A stretch of DNA of 64,000 bases from Marsupella aquatica (taxonomy: Eukaryota > Marchantiophyta). The notes below the pieces were generated by a model, which saw only the letters and a program-made list of their open reading frames with translations, made no database searches and was not told the DNA's origin. Positions 12,001 to 20,059 of this stretch are shown here, one piece after another. Position 1 is the first letter of the stretch, and each line of letters begins with the position of its first letter. The stretch lies in assembly GCA_973895155.1 (NCBI GenBank), contig OZ316897.1:18972001-19036000 (forward strand). The letters are read 5' to 3'. A program made the translations under genes and the position numbers.

Positions 12001-13350
12001 TAGACGACTGAAGGTTTTGTAAACAAATACCCAATGGGGGAACGAGATCGTAGAGTCGAGAGCTAATAAAGAACTTCTGCAGCAAACGATCTAGTTCCCA
12101 TACGAAGGGGAGAGTATCTTCCATACCAGGGAGTTGACGAGGTCGTATTAGGGAGCACATACGTTTTAACTTGTGCTTTGCGCCCGAGTATCTTTTCCAA
12201 ACTTTAGAAACTTTAGAACGTAGCATTTAAAAATGGAGCGCATTGTCTTAATTGTCTCTTAACGATAAGAATTGAGAGTGATAGTTATCAGTAATGCGAA
12301 ACGTTTAGTTACGGTCCAATTTGTTGTTGCAGAATTATGAAGAACAACTTTCTCCAAGGCCCAATACCTGCCTCCCTCGGCAATCTTACCAGTCGCACCA
12401 TTCTGTAAGCACCCAACGGCCATTCAGCTTACTGAAATTTCACTTTCGAGGAAATGGTGATGAATTAAGATTGGCATACTTGCGAGCTGGATAAGATATT
12501 TACTTATCGAGTTTGGAGAATTGCTACCGAATGAAACGATCAAGTCTGTAATCGTAGACAAAGGGTTGAGAACATGATTTGGATCAGCTGTTTCCCAAGA
12601 GAAAGGGTTGAGAACATGATTTGGATCAGCTGTTTCCCAAGATCTCTGCATAGTGTTTTTCATTTTGCGTCCTGTGGAGATTTAGACTTCCAGCCACATT
12701 TCATGTAGCTTGTGGAATGACCTATGGTTGCGTGTCTTACTGTTTTTTGTTGCACACGCAGTGATCTTTCCAACAATCAATTGAACGGCTCAATCCTAGA
12801 AAGTCTTGGAACCCTACCCGAGCTTACGGAATTGTAAGCGGTGATAGCCGTCTTTTGTTCAACGCACTTTGAAGATCTTTGACCTTCACCTAATCTAGAC
12901 TTAGGATTTGATCATATATATCTGAACGCTCTTGTAACTATTGAATCTTTTGGTCAGTTACAGATAAAATGAGTTCATGCCTACATGAGACTATAATAGA
13001 CAAAGGTTCCTGTGGACCTTATTCTTTAGTGGCTTTTTGGTGTTTTCAGATATCCGAACAATAATCAACTAATTGGAAGAGTTCCTGCTCTTGCTGCTGG
13101 GCTGGTGCGGGGAGTAAGCGTCAAGTATGGCCTACATCCCTACTCGTCGCAATCATGGAATTTCGAGTTCTTCTTTGGGCATGCTTTGGATATCTTGACA
13201 TTCCTACTTTAACCCTCTAACTTATCCTGGATGAAGCTGGACACCCGATGGTGCTTTTTGTTCCCTGTTCTACTTGGCCTCTCCCCCTAATTTCTCCTAT
13301 TTGGGACCTGGACATGGTAAGTTGTGCGCATCCTTAGTCAGGCTACCAAT
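9098..13350 (+). pseudogene. Malectin-like/LRR receptor kinase pseudogene, kinase lost
   Basis: Functional relatives are plasma-membrane receptor kinases with a malectin-like ectodomain and a few LRRs. Exon 1 (9098-9188) encodes a signal peptide rich in Val, Ala and Leu and ends at a GTGAGC donor. The malectin-like part starts at 9406 after a GGCAG acceptor and runs to about 10486, with typical blocks (CYNISVPGGHYLIRF, GWSSRDDTRYAD). A Trp-Asn-Gly exon follows (about 10795-10959), then LRR exons at 11573-11644, 12333-12404, 12762-12833 (each exactly 72 nt) and from 13050. There is an in-frame TGA at about 9463 and frame changes near 9565, 9915 and 10830. The gene ends where LBD copy B begins; no transmembrane or kinase exon follows. 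It is therefore a truncated, multiply broken gene with well-kept splice sites, which suggests fairly recent loss. Confidence 0.85.
12544..12640. repeat. Short tandem duplication in an intron
   Basis: The 40-bp block AAGGGTTGAGAACATGATTT plus GGATCAGCTGTTTCCCAAGA occurs twice in a row inside an intron of the receptor relic. Confidence 0.85.
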
Positions 13351-13362
13351 AGAAAGAAGGAT

Positions 13363-14045
13363 TTTGTCATGAAGTCTTCTTTCTCTTTGCGACTCGACAT
13401 TATTCTCGCTTTGTAGCCTTTGCACCTTGTCTGCTCTTGCTTTACGTCTCGAGAATATTCTTGCTCTGTAGCCTTTGTAATTCGTTTCGCTTTGTGCCTT
13501 GACAGCAATATTCATACTGCACCTTGTCTGCTCTCTCTTTGCACCTCGATTGTCCAAATTTTAGCTCTCAATGAAGACTCCTTGTGTTATTTACAAGTAT
13601 TCCAAAATCAAGTGTGAGATTGAGTGTTTATTCGAAACAATAAATCGTGAGCAATTTATGTTACTCAAAGAATACTTCGGAATCGGATGTTTACGTAAGT
13701 TGCTCTGTATCATTTATCCTCAATTTCGAAAGTGTACTGTAAAGTTTCTCACAAATGAAATTGTCACCAGAAAAGCACATCCAATACTCGGAACGAAACA
13801 GACAGTCCAAGAGTTGAGTACCCTCGTTCAAGTTGAGAAAAAAGTTCAGGAATTCAAGATGCAACGGGCATTAGAGGTTTAGCAAGAATCTGAGGCGAGC
13901 AATTGTGCAGGCAATGGCACCTGGAACAAGTGCATGTTTGGCATCATTCTCGCCTCCCCACGAAATGGGGGGCGAGTTGGGAGCACTTTGGCCTCCCCTG
14001 CAAATGGTGGCGATCATTTTGCCAATGCAACCTGGGAAGAGTATT
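13363..14045 (+). pseudogene. LBD copy B, open frame with a broken zinc finger
   Basis: An ATG-started open frame at 13571-13882 (103 aa) contains an LOB domain: finger residues 5-19, FGIGCLRKLL at the GAS position, then the R...V...L...E block and a short heptad region. The second finger Cys is Tyr (CVIY in place of CVIC in copy A), so normal zinc binding is unlikely. A TAG ends the frame where copy A continues for about 35 residues. The leader (13363-13570) carries the same CTCTTTG...CTCG repeats as copy A. The copy is inserted directly against the receptor-kinase fragment and ends tail-to-tail with copy D near 14045. It is probably a dead family member, though the frame itself is intact. 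Confidence 0.65.
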
Positions 14046-14520
14046 TGATAAATTGAGGAGGAACACTACAGAGTAGCTTGCTCAAGCGACCAATTTCAAA
14101 GTATTTCCTGAATAAGAATAAATTGTTCATGATTTACCGTCTGGAATAAATAATTGATTTTACATTTGATTTTCGAATGTTTACAAGTAACACAAAGAGT
14201 TCTCATGGCGCAAAGAGAGAAGACGAGGTCACCAAGAGAGAAAACGAGGTGCAGAGTGAACACTTGAGACGTAACGAGAGAAGACCCAAAGAGAGAAGAC
14301 AAGGTGCAGAGTGGACACTCGAGACACAAAGCGAGAAAATGAGGTCGCAAAGAGAGAAGAAGACGAGGTGCAGCGACAGAAGAAGTTGACACAGAAATAT
14401 ACATCCTATACTCGGGAACCAAACATTACGAAGCATATTCCCATTCCCAGCACGTTGGAAGATTTCTACATGACTGATAATAACATTGTAGGATCCATTA
14501 TTGTCTCCGAGGGGTTACCA
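14046..14520 (-). pseudogene. LBD copy D, N-terminal half, minus strand
   Basis: Read leftward from an ATG at about 14204, the sequence gives MRTLCVTCKHSKIKC then a Tyr where the last finger Cys should be. It keeps the reading through EQFILIQEI and then stops. The frame is broken before the GAS block, whose DNA is still visible. Beyond about 14045 the sequence continues as the antisense of copy B, so no complete LOB domain can be made. The leader on the right (14205-14460) contains TCTCTTTGCGACCTCG-type repeats. Confidence 0.65.
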
Positions 14521-14554
14521 CTATCCCACTATGAGTACCGCTAATTTGTACAGA

Positions 14555-15180
14555 GGTATTTTGAAGCGCTGCTAGAGGAGGAGACGAGAGGTCGACCATT
14601 CCAAAGAGACAGACGGTGGGGAACCAGTTGAGCCTTGGACACAACGGATCCTATAGAATGAATCTCTCTGAGCTGATTTGTATTTCTGTAGTAGCCCCTC
14701 AGAGACAATAACGGATCCTACAATGTTATTATCAATCATGTAAAAATCTCCTAACGTGCTGGGAGTGGGGATGTGTTTCGTAATGTTTGGTTCTCGAGTA
14801 TGGGATGTATATTTTTGTGTCAGCTTCTTCTGTCGTTGCACCTCGTCTTCTCTCTTTGCGACCTCGTCTTCTCTCTTTGCGACCTCGTCTTCTCGCTTTG
14901 CGCCTCGAGTGTCCACTCTACACCTTGTCTTCTCTCTTTGGATCTTCTTTTGTTGCGTCTCAAGTGTCCACTCTGCACCTCGTTTTCTCTCTTGGTGACC
15001 TCGTTTTCTCTCTTTGCGCCATGAGAACCCCTTGTGTTACTTGCAAACATTCGAAAATCAATTGTTTATTCCAGATGGTAAATCATGAATAATTTATCTT
15101 ACTTAGGGAATACTTTGGAATTGGTCGCTTGCGCAAGCTACTCTGTAGAGTTCCTCCTCAGTTTATCAAATACTCTTCCC
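14555..15180 (+). pseudogene. LBD copy C with leader and N-terminal finger
   Basis: The leader from about 14555 matches the upstream part of copy A (GACAGACGGTGGGGAACCAG block). An ATG at about 15022 starts MRTPCVTCKHSKI, then a deletion removes one finger Cys, and a stop follows after about 24 codons. The DNA of the GAS block (FGIGRLRKLL) is still readable up to about 15165. The sequence then crosses into antisense LBD tail, exactly as in copy D. Copies C and D are mirror images (see the inverted-repeat entry). It is non-functional. Confidence 0.65.
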
Positions 15181-15366
15181 AGGTTGCATTGGCAAAACGA
15201 TCGCCGCCATTTGCAAGGGAGGCCAACTACTCCCAACTTGCCCCCCATTTCGTGGGGAGGCGAGAATGATGCCAAACATGCACTCGTTCCAGGTGTCATT
15301 GCCTGCACAATTGCTCACCTCAGATTCTTGCTAAACCTCTAATGCCCGTTGCATCTTGAATTCCTG

Positions 15367-15583
15367 CATAATCCGTTTTTAACCAAAGCGGTTTGCTAGG
15401 GGCAAAACCACAACAAACACGGCTGATGATAAAATACCAGCCGGAGACACGTGGATTATCTCAGGCAACAGCCCGAGAATCGGCAAAATGAAAAACCAGT
15501 AAACATTCATTTTATATTACGTTTTACTCACGGGTTCTTGAGATCCGCGCGATGGGGGGCAGCTTGCGTTACCCCTGAGATTT
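15367..15583. mobile_element. 217-bp insertion of unknown type in one palindrome arm
   Basis: The left arm reads GAATTCCTG-AACTTTTTTCTCAA without a break; in the right arm 217 bp lie between GAATTCCTG and AACTTTTTTCTCAA. I see no terminal inverted repeats, open frame or clear target duplication. It could be a small non-autonomous element, filler DNA, or a deletion in the other arm. Confidence 0.45.
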
Positions 15584-16030
15584 AACTTTTTTCTCAAGAC
15601 TTGAACGAGGGTACTCAACTCTTGGACCCTCGGAGTACATGGCTACTTTAGGTTGATGAAGCTTATAGGCTGGAATGGATACAATACAGTCTGTAGCAAG
15701 TGTCCACCCACTTACAGGTCATATTTGAGTGAGAACAGTAAACAACATTACCTGAGTAAAATTTGCTTAAACATCAAGGTCCATCTGGGCTTCATCTTCT
15801 TGTGGGAGAGGTTTCTAAATTTGGAAATCCCTCTCTAGGAGGTATTTGCTTGGTCAATCCCCAAAATGAAATTTGTTACTTGATCGACCTCTTGAGTTCT
15901 ATCAACGGTCCAAATCTGAGATCGAAAGGTCCATCAACGGTCCAGACTGGTGAAAAGCATGGAGGGGGTTGATTAAACCACACCTGCCACTATAAAAACC
16001 TCATTTCATGTCTCACTACATACCAGGCCC

Positions 16031-16185
16031 GTGACCAAAGGGGTTTGGTCACAAAAGCTGAACTTTGTATATATATTATGATGACCATTTCTTTGACACC
16101 AATTTGTGTGTATTACAATGGTAAGAGCATGTCACTTGGGAGGACAAGGTCTTGTGTTCAAAACTTGTTGCCAGGTGTGGACAGT
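16031..16185 (+). mobile_element. Degenerate tRNA-derived SINE head
   Basis: ATGGTAAGAGCATG (box-A-like) is followed about 30 bp later by TGTGTTCAAAACT (box-B-like), a spacing typical of tRNA-derived SINEs. A 9-bp perfect stem with a GGGG loop lies just upstream. There is no cloverleaf, so it is not called as a tRNA gene. Confidence 0.35.
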
Positions 16186-16192
16186 TTTGCTC

Positions 16193-16258
16193 GGGCAGGC
16201 GCTCGGGCAGCATCGGGCAGGCGCTTAGGCAGGGTCGGGCAGGCGTTCGGGCAGAGGC
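16193..16258. repeat. Small GC-rich minisatellite
   Basis: Four imperfect units of about 15-18 bp built on CGGGCAGGCGCT occur in a row, just upstream of the left promoter of the cassette. Confidence 0.75.
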
Positions 16259-16364
16259 AAGGACAAGTGTATAGGTGTCACGACAAGTGCCCAACATGCA
16301 TTCGAGGATGGCAGATGCTCAACAAGTGGCAGCTTGCGAGCGGTCGCCTCGTGCACCTCCCGGG

Positions 16365-16393
16365 TCTCGCGAGAAGAACCCTCTCTATATAAG
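16365..16393 (+). promoter_or_regulatory. Left core promoter: TCTCGCGAGA palindrome plus TATA box
   Basis: The perfect palindrome TCTCGCGAGA (16365-16374) is followed by CTCTC and TATATAAG (16386-16393). The TATA box sits at the outer end of the left inverted arm and points at the kinase-like gene about 370 bp downstream. A related TATA-like CATAAAAG sits at the mirrored place in the right arm. Confidence 0.55.
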
Positions 16394-16717
16394 GAGGGAC
16401 TTTCACTTCCACAAGTCATTCCAATCTTTCTTCTTATTCGTTTCTTTCTTTCCTCCTCATTCGTTCTCATTTCTCCTTTTTTCCATTTTTTTGCCAAAGC
16501 GATCTCCAAGGCATTAGTTGGGGCATGCGGCACCATAGGTGTTGCTTGCAACCCACCTTTTTCTTAGGTGGTCGTGGAGGGACGCGCTCGGCCAATAGGG
16601 TCGTTCATAGATAGTTTGTGGGACGGCAAGAGTGTAAGGGAGAGAAACTTTAGTCGGTGGTAGCGACGACATAGTCGTTGTTACAAATCCGTCTTTTGCT
16701 TTTTTACCTAAGCAGTT

Positions 16718-18490
16718 TTGTCCTCTTTTTCTTTTAGGGAATTTCTTTATTTTGAGAGTTTAGCAATGGGGGTGAAAGAGGTTGCCGAGATGTGTGAGAC
16801 AGTGATCACATTCGCCAAACGGGATGATAGATTTTCTGCAACAACACGCATTGAGATGGAGAGAGTGGTACGTGCATTGGAGGCTATGGCTCATATGGAG
16901 ACACATCCACCAATGACTGTTGCCTCGGTTGCTTCATCCTCAAAGCAAGTGCCTACACCTTTCAGTGCACCAAAGCGGCCTCGAAGGAATGAGCCCACTT
17001 TGGCAGTAGATGGAGAATTTTGTTCGGGAGGAAGAAAGCAAGCACTACTTGATCGAGCACGACTGTGCGTGCACCTGTTGGAGTGGTTTGAGAAGATTCC
17101 TGGTAATACTTTGATCCGCTACACCATGAATGGTTTGCAAGGGAAACAACAGTTTTGCATTGATTTGGAGGGCGTAACGGGTGTATGGATGTCAGATTAT
17201 TATCGTAATGATAAAGATGCCTTGGCCATCAAGATAGACTTTATGAGGGAGTCGTCAAAAGATAAAGGATGGTTTGCCAATTGTATAGAGAGCATGGACC
17301 ATCAGTTACTTGCAGTAGCTGAATCAAAAGTGCTTGCATTGTTAGATGAGGTCATTCAAGACAAGGTTTTTTTGCGAAAGCGGTTGCAAAATTTTCAAGA
17401 TTCTTTGAAGAGAGTGTGTGTGACTCATGGGGCCACGGCTTATGTTGGGAGAAAAGATTTGAGTCATAGTGCGCGGATGGTTGGTGGAGTGAAGGAAATA
17501 AGACCATCAAGAACTATTTGTGGTGGAAAAGCGCTCGTGTATACTAGCAATGAGAAAGTGAGGCCTGTGTCATCTCACATTGAAGGCAAAGAAGTAGATG
17601 TAGTGGTGCAAATGGCTTACATTCAGAATGAGGATTGGATCTCACAAAAAGTTTGGGTTGTTGCAAAGGTTTTTCGCACTACATCAGATCCCATTAGTAG
17701 GGTGAGAGTGCAAAATATGGCTATCAATGAGGCAATTATAGCTAGAGTTCATCACAAAGAAGTTGTGCGTGCATTTCCAATAACCATTGACCGTTCAACT
17801 ACTCTTATTTTTTATTACTACAATGGTGATCCTTTGTGGGAGGCATTGTATCGGATTGGACATCGTGAGAATCTTGATGATTGGGTTGTTCAAAGTCAAT
17901 CAAATCAAGATATCAGTCGTTGGAAGTTGGTGAAGGAAAATAGACTGGGTCTTTTATACGCTGTCATGGAGACTCTGGCTTTTGTACATGAGCATCATCG
18001 TCTTCACAATGATTTGCATTTGAGCAACATCATTCTTCATTTTAAAAATGAAGAAGATTGGGATTTCAAGAGAACACAACCTGCAAAAGTTTGCATTGGG
18101 ATTTGCAATTGGGGTCGTGCAAGCCACAGAGAAGATGGAAGCAGGATGCATCCTGTTACGTCTCCAACTCACATTGCAGAGTGTAAAAAGAAGTATCTTC
18201 ATCTTGCACCCGAATTATGGTCAGCTAAACCACCCAATTTTGATTTTTCCACAAATGTGTACTCGATGGGGAAAATTGTTCAGGCTATGATTCAAACCGG
18301 CACAAATCCAAGGAATTGGGTATCTCTTAACATATTTGAGATGAAACTAATTGAAAAATTAGTTTCTCAAATGACTGACTCAAATCCTAGCAAGCGAGGA
18401 TCAATGCAATGGCATACAGATATGATGACAAAGTATTTGAATGGCCATGACCAAGTGAAGGTCACATCACAAGATTATCTTCGAGATTAG
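16718..18490 (+). CDS. Kinase-like protein with degenerate catalytic motifs
   Basis: This is a long uninterrupted frame. The best start is ATG at 16766 (AGCAATGGGG context, protein start MGVKEVAEMCETV), about 574 aa. A TTTTCTTTTAG acceptor just before 16738 suggests a leader intron. The first 370 residues match nothing I recognise. The C-terminal 170 resemble a protein-kinase C-lobe. HNDLHLSNIIL stands at the catalytic-loop place (Asp and Asn kept, HRD read as HND). CNWGRAS stands where DFG is expected, so the metal-binding Asp is missing. APELWS matches the APE motif, and NVYSMGKI the following helix. No clear N-lobe Gly loop is seen. It is probably a pseudokinase or a divergent kinase. It lies in the cassette under the left promoter and converges on the Helitron-type ORF, overlapping it by 24 bp. 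Uniform coding without stops implies recent selection or recent arrival. Confidence 0.7.
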   Translation: MSSFSFREFLYFESLAMGVKEVAEMCETVITFAKRDDRFSATTRIEMERVVRALEAMAHMETHPPMTVASVASSSKQVPTPFSAPKRPRRNEPTLAVDGEFCSGGRKQALLDRARLCVHLLEWFEKIPGNTLIRYTMNGLQGKQQFCIDLEGVTGVWMSDYYRNDKDALAIKIDFMRESSKDKGWFANCIESMDHQLLAVAESKVLALLDEVIQDKVFLRKRLQNFQDSLKRVCVTHGATAYVGRKDLSHSARMVGGVKEIRPSRTICGGKALVYTSNEKVRPVSSHIEGKEVDVVVQMAYIQNEDWISQKVWVVAKVFRTTSDPISRVRVQNMAINEAIIARVHHKEVVRAFPITIDRSTTLIFYYYNGDPLWEALYRIGHRENLDDWVVQSQSNQDISRWKLVKENRLGLLYAVMETLAFVHEHHRLHNDLHLSNIILHFKNEEDWDFKRTQPAKVCIGICNWGRASHREDGSRMHPVTSPTHIAECKKKYLHLAPELWSAKPPNFDFSTNVYSMGKIVQAMIQTGTNPRNWVSLNIFEMKLIEKLVSQMTDSNPSKRGSMQWHTDMMTKYLNGHDQVKVTSQDYLRD

Positions 18491-19885
18491 TTGTGATTCT
18501 ATCTCATCTTCTGCATATTGTATGGGCATAAAATGTTGTAGATCAGGCCATTGATGATCTACAACACTAACTGTAAAAAAGATATGTGGACATCCCACCT
18601 CCGGGTCCTGTACCATTGCAAGTAGATCAGATCGCATATTTGACCAATATGGTCTTGTTCCTCGAATATTTTTTCCATGATGTACTATTTCTCGTGCCAC
18701 AGCTCCTTCATTGCTTTCAAATTGTCTCATCTGAAAATCTTCCACTGTGATTTGTACTTCATTTTGATGACGACGCTTAGCATAGAATGCTCCATCAATT
18801 TTTGCTTGCCATCTAAATATGGAGTTGGCAGCAAACCATCGAAATCGAGGATGTTGAGCAAAATGGGGATCTTGTAATCGTATGAGATGTTTACAATACT
18901 CATGTGCATTCACAGTATGTGCCCGTTGAGATTTTAGATCACACTTCCCATCTGGAAATAATGTAGGAAAAGCGTCAGTGATATATGGAGAACCCCCAAA
19001 CTCATTCAATCGTTGTGATCTCAATGTAGGCATAGATAAGGGCCCATTTTGTTGATCTTGTTGAAATCTTCTCCGTGTACGATCTTCCTCCCGATCTTCC
19101 TCTGTGATTCTTGAACCAAGATTGGGAACCATGCAATCTCTTACAAGCAAAGCTGGCTGCAATGCACAATCATTTAATATTTCATTGTCATTGTCATCCA
19201 TACCATCAATGATCACTTTAGTCTCTTCAATGCTGCCTAACCTATCAGCCACACATGCATCCTCTGATAGAAGATTTAAAGCTTCTTGGGAGATTGTGAT
19301 CCACCCATCAGCATTTTGTCTAAAGGAAGGATGATGCTCCGAAAGATATGTCAACCAAGCCATGATAGCACCCCGACGCACCCTAAACTCATGATTTGAG
19401 GGTCGTGCAACCTGGACTAAATTTTCTTCTCCAACTCGGCCTCTAGGTTTAAGAAGAATGACATCAAGATCACTTGGAAGTAATGGCAAAACACTAAAAA
19501 ACTTGGACCGATCTTGGAATAAGTTAAAAATATGCGAACTATAAGCATATTGTAACTCTTTTACTTTCCGCAATTGCATCACAACATGCACTGGGGATAT
19601 GCATTGTTCCTCTAATTGGGTTAATTTTGGCAGCTCCACACCTATGGGCAAACCACATGGTCGCATTTCATTCTCAGCACTATATTTCTTCACTTCATTG
19701 GTGTCTTTTCGACAACGCATGCACCCATAGATGCCCTCTTTCTCCTTCACATCAATCTCAAACCATTGTTCATCACAAATTGGGCAATATTCTATTTCAA
19801 TTTGTTGTATTGCCTTGCGAAAGTGGAGCAACAATGCACGGTCCTTTTTGCACAACGTTGGCTCATCTAATGCCCAGGGTCCTCA
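18467..19885 (-). pseudogene. Truncated Helitron-type protein (DUF6570 and Helitron-like N domain)
   Basis: Helitrons are rolling-circle transposons whose Rep/helicase protein begins with these regions. About 460 residues are open from near 19885. A CPIC...CMRC zinc pair comes first, then a DUF6570-like block (ISPVHVVMQLRKVKELQYAY...LPLLPSDLDVILLK), then a FRVRR...A..WL segment. The Helitron-like N domain follows, with EFGGSPYITDAFPTLFPDG and FFTVSVVDHQWPDLQHFMP. The frame ends at 18467, before any HUH nuclease motif, and no Rep or PIF1-type helicase follows. The usual full protein is well over 1000 residues, so this is an N-terminal fragment. No ATG fits the start well; a GTGAGG/AG context suggests an intron. 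It points leftward under the right-hand promoter, downstream of the Cys-rich repeats, which could be its 5' exons. Confidence 0.75.
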
Positions 19886-20059
19886 CTTCTTTTCTTCCGA
19901 CCCATCACGCGCGAATAAGTATAGGGTTTTTTTATTGGGTTTAGTGAAATACTTTTAAATTTTTGTTGAAGAACATTAAGGTTATTTTAATCTAATTTTG
20001 AGAATTATAAGAATCATAGGGTTTTTTAAAATCCATTAAGTTAAGGGTAAAAAAATTCC
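19886..20059. other. A/T-rich spacer between the two minus-strand ORFs
   Basis: It is short, A/T-rich and without a frame. It may be an intron joining the Cys-rich part to the Helitron-type part. Confidence 0.35.

Larger units (their letters stand above)
13805..15629. repeat. Large inverted repeat (imperfect palindrome) of LBD DNA
   Basis: The left arm (13805-14517) and right arm (about 14693-15629) are reverse complements over nearly their whole length. Examples are TCCAAGAGTTGAGTACCCTCG at 13805 against CGAGGGTACTCAACTCTTGGA at 15608, and ATTGTCTCCGAGGGGTTA against TAGCCCCTCAGAGACAAT at the inner ends. The unpaired centre (about 14518-14692) is leader sequence shared with copy A. The right arm carries an extra 217 bp (15367-15583) that is absent from the left arm. 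Each arm spans the B/D tail-to-tail junction, so the junction formed first and was then copied in inverted orientation. Confidence 0.85.
15630..16379. other. Non-coding stretch before the composite cassette
   Basis: No gene is seen. It contains a perfect hairpin at 16031-16052 (GTGACCAAA, loop GGGG, TTTGGTCAC), a tRNA/SINE-like box A and box B at about 16119-16165, and a small GGCAGGCG-type minisatellite at about 16193-16258. Confidence 0.5.

Noticed and set aside
16110-16190. tRNA gene
   Set aside because: Box A and B resemble a tRNA, but acceptor and anticodon stems do not pair; a SINE head fits better.
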